Assembly: GCA_030077755.1 (NCBI GenBank)
Contig: JAQJZZ010000008.1
Coordinates: 1,798,001 to 1,862,000, forward strand
DNA: 64,000 bases
Direction of reading: 5' to 3'
Source: Filosporella fistucella
Taxonomy: Eukaryota > Ascomycota > Leotiomycetes > Helotiales
Both the position numbers and the translations under genes were made by a program. How positions within the stretch are numbered: the first letter of the stretch is position 1; each line of letters opens with the position of its first letter. The notes beneath the pieces were generated by a model. The model did no database searches. It saw only the letters and a program-made list of their open reading frames with translations, and was not told the origin of the DNA. Below are positions 10,130 to 19,292 of this stretch, in pieces.

Positions 10130-11809
10130 ATGAGCAGATTGGGTCCTTCTGCAACACGATTCTCGTGCCTGACTATACGGACGATCCTCCAAACCTCCTA
10201 CAAGGTTGACAGCCTTGCCGCGAGGCTTACTCAACAATGTCTCCGTCCGTACTCGATACTGTCATTAAGGCATCAACAAAGATCGAATCTCTTTGAAAGG
10301 GGTCAGCAAAAGCACAGTATTTGTCGCGGCCAACATTCTATCTTCGATCATCCGGCTGGGATTCGAACATATGCATCACGAAACATCGTCACAAAGTACG
10401 AGGATCTGCCACCACACTACCGTGAAGAAGATGGCCTTGACTTTAGGTCTAGACCTTTAACGAAAAAGGAGACTATACAAATTTTCGGAAAGATAATGGA
10501 TGATAGGAGTGCCAACAAAATGCTTCGAGCACTCCATGGATCCCGCGTATCAGGCACTTTAGAAGATCCATCAAGAGACATCCACAATCTCTACGCAGCA
10601 AAAGCTATTGACATTGGATTGGCGTGGCTAAGGGAGAATGTCCCTGTGGACGAAATCCGTTGTGCGGGTTTGAGGGCAGAGAGCGAATTGGCAAAAATGC
10701 AAGAGGATGTCGTTTTCGACCCCGAGATATTGGGGATCTACAAACGAAGTCCAAAGGAGATGCTCCCCAATTCACAAGGAGGGGAAAACATTTATGGTGA
10801 AAGTGGACTTGATGTTATCAGAAAGCAAAACGAGGAAAATTTTGCAAAGCGGCAGGCAGAGAAAGAACAGCTGTGGAAGAGACAAGCCGAAGAGATTCGG
10901 CAAAACACTGGGACTTTGATGACCGCTCAACCAAAACAAGGAGTTGAGCTACGCAGACCTGGAGAGAATCCGAAGCTCAAGTATTATTTGGAGAGGGCAA
11001 ATGTATTGCCTGATAAACCGCCAGAGATGACTGCGTTTCAACGTCTCTATCCATCTGGTATTGTTCTCATCGCCACTTTGATAGGAATGTATGTCTTCGC
11101 TGAGGTTTATACGCCTCCGAAAACCTCTACAAGACTATTTCCAGACATGCCATCCTCTGCCGCAACGGTCATGGGGATCATTGCCATTAATACGATTGCC
11201 ACCCTATTCTGGAGGTTCCCACCAGCCTTCCGGATGCTCAACAAGTACTTTATTATTGTCCCCGGCTATCCCTTTGCACTGAGTATTTTAGGGAACTTCT
11301 TTTCTCACCAGAGCCTTCCTCATTTAGCAATGAACATGGTGTTCCTTTGGTTCATTGGAACAAAACTCCATGAAGAAACTGGCAGGGCAGGATTTCTTGC
11401 CTTATACATCTCTTGCGGTGTTCTGGCATCATTTGGGACACTTACTGCTTTCGTTTTACGAAACAATTTTGCCACTTCTTCCCTTGGTGCTTCAGGTGCT
11501 TTGTGTGGAATACTAGCATGTTATCTCCTTCTCAATTCGAGTGCGAAAATCCAGGTGTTTGGCTTCCCTCCAGAGAGTTGGCCATCAATCAGCTGTGTTA
11601 CGCTTTTGTGTTTTATGATAGGTTGGGATGTGATCGGGTTAAGACGAGGTGTTAAAGCTATAGACCACTGGGCACATCTGAGTGGTTATACAGCTGGTAT
11701 TGCTTTGACACCAATAGCGAGGGCCAAAACCCAGAAAAGGAAGGAGATGGAGATGGATAGGAGGAAGAATGTGAGCCTGATACAAAGATTAAAGGAGGGG
11801 AATTTATAA
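10130..11809 (+). CDS. PCP1: Mitochondrial rhomboid intramembrane serine protease (PARL/Pcp1 type)
   Basis: Rhomboids cleave transmembrane substrates; the mitochondrial member processes the dynamin Mgm1 and cytochrome c peroxidase in yeast. The 559-aa product starts at the ATG at 10130 (the frame opens earlier only with a GTG). Its N-terminus is rich in Arg, Ser and Leu and poor in acid, as in a matrix-targeting signal. Catalytic Ser is Ser455 in SLGASGALCG, and the partner His is His516 in AIDHWAHLSGYTAG. The HLAMNMVFLWFIG segment (HxxxN-type motif of helix 2) is also present. Hydrophobic segments begin at about residue 308. A long basic-charged region (residues 200-290) precedes the protease core, longer than in yeast Pcp1 (346 aa). 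Confidence 0.9.
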   Translation: MSRLGPSATRFSCLTIRTILQTSYKVDSLAARLTQQCLRPYSILSLRHQQRSNLFERGQQKHSICRGQHSIFDHPAGIRTYASRNIVTKYEDLPPHYREEDGLDFRSRPLTKKETIQIFGKIMDDRSANKMLRALHGSRVSGTLEDPSRDIHNLYAAKAIDIGLAWLRENVPVDEIRCAGLRAESELAKMQEDVVFDPEILGIYKRSPKEMLPNSQGGENIYGESGLDVIRKQNEENFAKRQAEKEQLWKRQAEEIRQNTGTLMTAQPKQGVELRRPGENPKLKYYLERANVLPDKPPEMTAFQRLYPSGIVLIATLIGMYVFAEVYTPPKTSTRLFPDMPSSAATVMGIIAINTIATLFWRFPPAFRMLNKYFIIVPGYPFALSILGNFFSHQSLPHLAMNMVFLWFIGTKLHEETGRAGFLALYISCGVLASFGTLTAFVLRNNFATSSLGASGALCGILACYLLLNSSAKIQVFGFPPESWPSISCVTLLCFMIGWDVIGLRRGVKAIDHWAHLSGYTAGIALTPIARAKTQKRKEMEMDRRKNVSLIQRLKEGNL

Positions 11810-12822
11810 TTGTACGCAGAAAACGTGTAACTTTATTTATGATCTCCCAACATCGGCATTATTTGGTTGGATCGCTATATTTCGCCTACTTCCAGTGGTA
11901 TCTAAAGAATGGCAACTTTTTCGTCCCTCCTGCCAAGATGCACCAACTGGAGAGTGTCAATTTAAGTAGAATCTACATCAATCCTTGCTAAAACAGAAGA
12001 GTTGTTGCGGCATAGGTAGGTGAGCATAATAAGGAAGCAGGTAGTTGACGCGAAGACTTATAGAAGTGACTTGAGGACCGGAGCAGATTTTGATTTGACA
12101 CCTACACACCCACACACACACCTTCGACTGCGGTGCAAGCGTGTAGGTAAGGTACACCTAGCCTCCCCCGCCAGGGCAGGGACACCATGAGCTTTCTGCC
12201 TTGGGCCCAGAATACGGATCCATCCACTCTGGATACCTAGGTAGGTACCCATGGATGTGAACAATGATTGAGGTGAGGTACGTCTCTTTGACACTCGAAA
12301 CTTTGCATTTTCGGAGTTCGTCTCAAGGTGATATGAGCCCTCCGTGGCAGTTCTCCACTGTCCAGGATCACCTGCATACAGGAGTGATGCGAAACGACGG
12401 CTCTTTCCAGGGAAGTTCATTGGCTCAATACAATCCTGGTCGTCATAGAAGCAGTGCATGCTTGGCATCTCTTGGCTGATGAATGGATAAAAATATCTTG
12501 TTTTGATCAAATGTTTAGGTGTGCTGAACAATTCAATTATTCAGTTGCAGTTCGTTTCTGTATTTTCACTCGTATATACCTATCTGATCAAATACCCTGG
12601 GTGGAAGTCTGCTGCAATTCTAGTTCGCAACCTTTTCAGAGGCGACAGCTTGTTGATTCGGATCCTGACTTAGTCCAATTAAACCAGGGCTGACCACCGA
12701 ATGCGCCTCAGCTACCTCCTCCCCATCTCTTAAACGTACGAGTATCTCTTGCCCGTCAAGCTCAGTTATCGAACACCAGCGCATTTCTACAAATTCAAAA
12801 ACATCAATTGCATTGCCAAAAA
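11810..12822. other. Intergenic stretch, rhomboid to PhoD-like gene
   Basis: About 1 kb without a supportable gene. A short CA-rich run lies near 12100-12122, and a cluster of CCTAGGTAGGTACC-type words near 12236-12250. The final part is the likely promoter and leader of the next gene. Confidence 0.4.
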
Positions 12823-15792
12823 ATGGCTGCTCATATGCGAGATGATCTCCTGTACGGGAAAGAGCACACTGATACCCATGCCTCGCAGGGTCGCTGGCGA
12901 CATCAGGAGTCCGGATCTTTCGCGCGTCACGCAAGCCGTGGTCCAAGGGAAGCAGATGAGAGAGAGGGTAGCAAAGACCTCGCAGACTTCTTAAACAAGG
13001 ATAGAGTCGAACCGCCCAAGTCTGCTGGATCGGGAGGGTCGAAGTCAAAACCTATTATGGTTGCTGGAAATGCGCATAATGGCGCCGCCGGTATACAAAC
13101 ATTGGACACACAACACGATGGAACAGCAGGGCGGGAGAATATGTCTGGAAGTCATGGATCACTAAATGTCAAATGTGGACCGTTACTCAACTATAGGCGC
13201 ATGGAGAACGAAACTTGGTTTGGTAGTGTTTTGATTGTTACTCGAGGAGGCGGATCTGGTGAAAGTCCAGTCATCCCCGAACTCCGCTTGAAGATTATAG
13301 GAAGAGTACGACCTGCGACTAGTCAACCTAATTTGAACGGCGATGCCACCAATGGGCACGCCTCGAACGACATTAGGAGCGAACCCTTCGGTGTCGTGAA
13401 TGGTATTGACTATTCTGCCCAGCACTCTGCCCAATCCGTGGATGTTGCTAATGGCACAGCAAACATTGGGGAGCCTGTTGTCGAAGGGAACCCCTCAGGA
13501 GAAGTGAGAATTAAAGGCACAAAGTTGTACTCGGACCCCGGGAATACATTTTGGAGATTTGATCTGGAGGTGCCGATGGAACAGTCAGAGATTCAATGTG
13601 AATATACAATCCCGGGCCTGAACTTTACTGAAGGCAGTAAGACCGACAAACAGAATTTCTTCATTCCTGCAATTACGGAGTCAATGAGAATTATGTTCCA
13701 CTCATGTAATGGATTCAGTGTTGGCACTGACGAGGAATCATGGAGTGGTGCTGCTCTCTGGAATGATGTCGTTCGTGTGCATAAGAAGACTCCTTTCCAT
13801 GTGATGTATGAGTATCATTCGATTCGAGATTCATTATAATACTGATAATTATTAGGCTTGGGGGTGGAGATCAAATTTATAATGATGGTATTCGAGTCGG
13901 TGGTCCTCTCAGACCTTGGACTGATATCGGCAATCCCCACAAAAGAAAAGAGTTCCCTTTCCCTGAATCTCTCCGAAAACAGTGCGACGATTATTATGTC
14001 AATAACTATATTCGATGGTGAGTTTATTAGGGTTGTGGTGTTGCATTCATTCTGACTCGAGTAGGTACGGCATGGAACCCTTTGCGAGTGCCAACGGACA
14101 AATTGCTCAATTGAATCTTTGGGATGATCATGATGTAAGTTAAAATACACAGAGTGGCCCCTTCATGTTACTGATATCAATTCAGATCATTGATGGGTTT
14201 GGTTCTTATGTTGATGAGTTTATGCGCTGTCCCGTCTTCCGAGGCATTGGAGGAGTCGCAAACAAGTATTATCTACTTTTCCAGCACCACCTCGCGCCTC
14301 CTCCGTCGACTTATACAACAGGTAAGTACCCATTGAAAGTCGCCTTATAGCTGCTAACGAGTGCAGATGCTCCTCAGACTACAGGACACGACGGTGTTGG
14401 GCTTGATAAGAGACAGCTTGAGAACACCTTCGTTTTGGATGAAAAGCGCATTGATTCCGGCTATATAATTGGATCCAAGCCCGGTGTGAGTTGATTGAAG
14501 CAAGATCTAAGTTCGTCGCTAACAGTCAAACAGCCTTATGTTGCAGAGCACTCTCGAAGTATCTATGCCAGACTTGGAGCCAGAATAGCTTTCTTTGGGA
14601 TTGATGCCAGAACAGAAGTGAGTAGATATTGTTTGTACCATAAAACTTTCTAATGTTTCGTAGCGGACTCGGAAGCAAGTCAACTATCCTGAAACATACG
14701 ACATAATTTTCAGCAGGCTTCGTAAGGAACTCGGGGAAGCCAAGTCCTCCTCATCTCCAATCAGGCACCTAATTGTACTTCTTGGCATTCCCATTGCGTA
14801 CCCCGTACGTATCAGCCCATACCACACAAAAATCGATAGTTAACAGCTACTAGCGTCTTACCTGGCTAGAGAATATCTTCTCAAGCCCTATCATTGCTCC
14901 GATTAAATTTCTCAACAAAAGATTTGGTTTTGGTAGGTTTTAAATCCTAATACAGTATTACATGTATTGATAAAACTCAGGTGGCGGTTTCTTCAATCAT
15001 TTTGATGGAAGCGTTGACTTACTCGATGATCTTGATGATCACTACACTGCCCGAACCCACAAAAAGGAGCGTCTTTTCCTGGTTCACCAACTACAGAATC
15101 TTGCATCCGAGTTTTCCGTCCGGATCACAATTCTTGGCGGCGACGTGCACTTGGCAGCTGTTGGCAGATTTTACTCCAATCCAAAGCTCAATATCCCCGT
15201 GAGCCAAGACCATAGGTATATGGCCAATATCATTTCGTCGGCTATCGTCAACAAACCGCCCCCTCAGGCAGTTGCAAATCTTCTTGCTAGGAGGAACAAG
15301 CTTCATCACCTGGATCACGATACTGACGAGACTTTGATGAAATTCTTCGATAAAGATCCTGGCGATTCAAGCAAGACGTCCAATTCGAATCATGTGACAA
15401 TGCCAAGTCGGAACTGGGCCATGTTGACCGAAAACTCTGAGAGTGCTACAGTGATAAACCACACAAATGGAGACTCAAATGGTCATGCTCCGAATGGCGC
15501 CGCCGAGACAGTTGAGCCTTCGATATCGTCTTCGAAAGCCAAGGATGGGCACTCATGGCTGCATGATGGCGAGGTTGATGCAGGAACTAAACACAAAGCT
15601 GCAAATGTAGAGACACATGGTAAGGATACTGATGGAAGTCTTGATGTTTGTATCAGAGTCGAGAAGGACCAGCACGACAAGCAAGGTAAAACAGAGCTTT
15701 ATGGAATGACTATTCCAACCTTGAAGTACAACGGAGCCGCCTCGTTACATACGAGAAAGCGAGATGCAGCCGCCGGGACGGAGCGTGTATAA
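12823..15792 (+). CDS. PhoD-like metallophosphatase family protein, fungal type
   Basis: Nine exons: 12823-13805, 13856-14017, 14065-14134, 14186-14321, 14367-14485, 14534-14617, 14664-14804, 14854-14932, 14981-15792. All introns are GT-AG and phases agree, giving 861 aa. Landmarks in order: MLGGGDQIYNDGIR, NNYIRWYG, LNLWDDHDIIDGFGSY, FFGIDARTE, LIVLLGIPIAYP, GGGFFNHFDGSVDLLDDLDD and ILGGDVHLAAVGRF. The GGDQ, DDHD and GGDVH blocks supply the metal-binding Asp/His residues expected of the PhoD/metallophosphatase fold. The N-terminal 300 residues and the last 200 are low-complexity and not conserved. Substrate is unknown for this fungal subfamily. The start is the ATG at 12823; upstream extension would need a TTG. 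Confidence 0.87.
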
Positions 15793-16409
15793 GAATGGTG
15801 ACAAGGCAAGAGTAAAGTGGATACCCAAACATGGTTGGAGGAAAGGCGGAATCAAGCGGTTGAGATATCCTATTTGTATTGTAATATTGTGTTGGAAAAC
15901 GGATCGTCATTCGAGGAAAATTGCCTGGTTTTGCGCTTAATGGTTGGACCTGACTCAGGCATGCTAAGATTCTTTCCAGGATTAAAGCATTCTAGATCTT
16001 GATTGTGTTGCCTTCATGATTTCTATGGCCATCCGAGATGCTCAGATTTTCACTCCTCACATGCTTGTAGACATGAAGTCGAATATCATATGCTAATTAC
16101 CACCAGTCCAAAATCACCAAGATATATGGACAGAGTTTCTTTTTTAAGTATGCAAAGTTTCTGTAAAAGACGATGTACAAATTCCAGGTTGATAAAGGTA
16201 GGTACCTACAGTAGGGTAGGGTAAGGTATGCACAAGGTTGATGGGTGGTGCCTTGCTATAGAACTGGTTGTGTCGTGCCTTGCGCTTAAGGCCACAATCC
16301 TCGTGTGGTTAAATGGAATTCTCCCGTCGTATCTCGAACGCGAAGAACCTCATCTACTAAAGCAGCGACACGGCTGCTCAAGACGAATGTTCCGTGCACG
16401 AGTTGCATA
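15793..16409. other. Intergenic stretch, PhoD-like gene to AT-hook-like gene
   Basis: 617 bp between two genes on the same strand. It should hold a terminator and a promoter. A cluster of AGGTAGGTACCTA and AGGGTAGGGTAAGGTA words lies at about 16195-16227. No gene is supported. Confidence 0.4.
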
Positions 16410-17648
16410 ATGGAGCCCGAATCAGTTCTTCACCAGCAGATACCGAATGCATACCGCAGTTTACAGCCGCAGGCTTCTCAAGCTATTCAACATGGGCAAC
16501 CGCATCTAGGACATCATACTTTGTCTGGTCAAAACGGCCTCGACCTCACCGGCCTCGACGACAATGATCCAGTGTTCCACCAGGACCTTCAGCTGCAAGA
16601 TCCCAACCGGCATGCATTCCCTGGACCCAATCCATTTGATCGCAATCATGGGCACCGACCGATGCATGTACAGAACAATGGAAGCCCTCATACCCCACAG
16701 CAACACGGCAATGGTGGACAGTTTGGTATTTTGACAGCGGGCCCAATTCAGCACAACTCTATCAGACAATTGCAGGATGAGGATATCTTCGGTACACCAG
16801 AGGGAGCAGATCAGAAGAGTAATGGCCACTTAAGTGATAAGATTGTTGTTGATCCTCCCAACCTCGCAGAATGGCGCCAGAAGTTGTTCAATGTTGACGA
16901 AATGATCACGCTCAGTGAAGAGGAGTAGATAACTCAAATCCTTTTAAATGGCACGGACTAACTCTTTTCTCGTAGATTCCAAACATATTTCCCACATGTT
17001 GACAATGTTTACTCCCATCGTTCAACACAACGATATAAGCGCAAGCCGTTCGTCTCGCATTATTGGGATTGCCGGCTCAAGGGCAGACCACCTGGAACAC
17101 CTAAATCCAACGACCCAAACAAGAAAAAGCGGAAGCGTACTGCAAGAGAGCGTGATCTTTGCGATGTCAAGATCAAGATCACGGAGTACTTTCCAGGGGC
17201 TATGTTAAGGGCAGATTTCGTACCTGATGGAGGTCCTATCCAGCAAGATCCAACAAACAGCAATAATTTCTTCGCTCAGGGACAGCCAGGGGCACAAGGC
17301 CTGCATCAGCAACAACAATTTGGCATGCCGTTAGTCAATACCTCAATGGGTGCAAACCATCCGGGTGCCACCGGCCAACGCTACTACACAATCCAGCGAG
17401 TTAACGGCAATGGTGGGAATGGTAAAGGAGATGGTGTTCCTGGACCACACAAGCATGCTTTGGCGGAAAGTGATCGAGTGAAAAAGAATAGTGTGCAAAG
17501 ATTTGTCATGAAAAAGGAGAAGGATGAGAAAAAAACCCAGGTAAGCTCCCACGTTCGGTCAGCTCATTGCTCCATCTCGATAGAGCTGGTGTCGCACCAT
17601 TTCCTCAATTGTAAAAGTAGCAAGCGGTATAGTACCCGGCCGCCTTAG
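16410..17648 (+). CDS. Fungal protein with basic AT-hook-like domain; may be the N-terminal part of a fusion with the downstream GST
   Basis: Two exons, 16410-16924 and 16976-17648, with a 51-nt intron that splits a Glu codon, give 395 aa. The N-terminal 130 residues are Gln/His/Asn/Pro-rich. The ordered core follows: LAEWRQKLFNVDEMITLSEE, FQTYFPHVDNVYSHRST, RYKRKPFVSHYWDCRLKGRP, then PGTPKSNDPNKKKRKRTARE and VKIKITEYFPGA. The KGRPPGTPK stretch resembles an AT-hook and KKKRKR looks like a nuclear localisation signal, so a DNA-associated role is plausible but inferred. Alternatively the second exon ends at 17540 at a good donor (CAG|GTAAGC), which joins in frame to the GST exon at 17852 and gives a 614-aa fusion. 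The last 35 residues of the unspliced form look random, which favours splicing. Confidence 0.65.
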
Positions 17649-17827
17649 CTTGTGTCCACTTTGAGATAGGTCGTCATCTCATACCTTTGAGGGCATCAGG
17701 ACCTGGATAAGTTCATGCGTGGCATGAATTGCGTCGTTGATGCTATAAAGTCCCACCAGTTTCGGCCCAGCAGGAATTCAGTGTGTCTTCTAGCATGTGT
17801 AAATACAATACGGAATCTTCTAGCATA

Positions 17828-18788
17828 ATGGCTGACGTTTCAAATCAACAGAAAACATACCACAAGAAAGCTAGTGGCAACGCTTTAGCTACCGTTAAGA
17901 AACACTTTAAGGACCACGAGTTCAAATTATTTGGGAGCTGCTTCTGGTTAGTCAACTCATGTCTCCTCAATAACAAAATAAGGCCAAGGAGTTCCCAACA
18001 ATTTACTGACTGTTCTTAGTCCATTTGTGCAACGTGTCTGGATAGCCTTGGAAGCAAAGGGGATGGCATACCAATACATTGAGGTTGACCCGTACAAAAA
18101 ACCTCAGGCTCTCTTGGAAGTCAACCCTCGCGGTCTTGTTCCCGGCATTCGTCATGGAGATTGGGGCTGTGGCGAAAGCACAGTCTTGATGGAATATGTA
18201 GGTCGCCTTGAACTGACGAATATCTTGTTGCTTATGCCTCTTGCAGTTGGAAGACCTTGGTCAAGGCCCATCGCTGTTTCCTATCGGTAATCCGCAGCTC
18301 AAGGCGCACTGTAGGCTATGGACAGACCATGTGAGTTGCTCTGATCACTTACAAGCAAAAGTTGGCTAAAATTGTTGTAGATTAATCGAAGAGTTGTTCC
18401 TGCCTTCTATTCGCTCCTGCAGGCACAAGACTTCAGCAAGCAAGCAGAGTGCACAAAGAAGCTGCAGGATGAGATAGCCAAATTGGTGGAGAGATGTGAC
18501 CCTCAAGGTCCATTCTTCCTCGGCCCTCATTTATCATTCGTTGACATCCAATTCGCTCCTTGGATGATCAGACTGAGCATCGTTATGAAACATTATCGTG
18601 CCTGGCCTGATCCAACACAAGGTAGCAGATGGGGCCGCTGGCTAGAGGCTGTAGAGAATAATGAGCACGTGAAGAACACAACTAGTTTGGACGAGCTCTA
18701 CATTGATAGCTACGAAAGGTATGCACAGAACCGACCTAACACATCGGAACTAGCAGACGCTGTAAATGGTGGCTATGGATTGCCATGA
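17828..18788 (+). CDS. Omega-type glutathione S-transferase
   Basis: Exons 17828-17946, 18020-18197, 18247-18330 and 18381-18788 give 262 aa from the ATG at 17828. The product reads MADVSNQQKTYHKKASGNAL, then KLFGSCFCPFVQRVWIALEA, where the Cys of CPF (its codon is split by intron 1) is the catalytic cysteine expected of omega-class, glutaredoxin-like GSTs. It continues VNPRGLVPGIRHGDWG and ESTVLMEYLEDLG (glutathione-binding ES motif) and ends with a helical C-terminal domain containing FFLGPHLSFVDIQFAPWMIR. Length is normal for the class. It could reduce mixed disulfides or dehydroascorbate, or conjugate glutathione. The exon from 17852 can also be joined to the upstream gene, so a longer isoform is possible. 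Confidence 0.85.
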
Positions 18789-19292
18789 AAGGGATGTGAT
18801 TGTGGTGGTGTTTGGTGTTCCGGCTTGGGCAAAACAGGACAGCTGGAGTTGAGGCATGTGGTTGGTGTTTGATGGGCAAGTCAGATTTTGCTCCTCAAAG
18901 TGTTGTGCAATTTCTTTAGATACCTCTAATGACGTGGAAGCAGATGAAATAGCTTCACTCCTTCCCTATATACAGATTTGCCTAATATTTTAAGACCACG
19001 TCCCACAAGCCACTTTTCATGCTTTTAAAATTCCAAAAGTCCATACGTTTGGTCGAGTGTTTCAAAACAGTCACAAATTTTGAAAGTCCTACGCCAACAA
19101 TGTTCAAGTTCGCTTCTCTATTAGGATAAAATAGCAAATTATTAGCACGCTAACAAATCTTTAGAGAGCAATTTGGTATCGTTGGGTCCTGTTCACGCAG
19201 ATTTGAAATAATAGACTCTTCAGGCCTATCATATTTCCACATATTGTTAGGTGTATTGGCCCGCGCTATCCGCTATGTCGCAAGGCTAAATT
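18789..19292. other. Convergent 3' interval, GST / phosphoketolase pseudogene
   Basis: 504 bp without any coding signal; AT-rich 3' flanking sequence of two convergent genes. Confidence 0.45.

Noticed and set aside
10355..10380. GGGATTCGAACATATG looked like a tRNA T-arm in antisense
   Set aside because: It lies inside the rhomboid coding sequence and no acceptor or anticodon arms can be folded around it. No tRNA was found elsewhere when scanning for B-box words.
12058..12531. 157-codon minus-strand frame between the rhomboid and PhoD-like genes
   Set aside because: No recognisable motif, interrupted by simple CA-rich sequence, and no supporting splice context.
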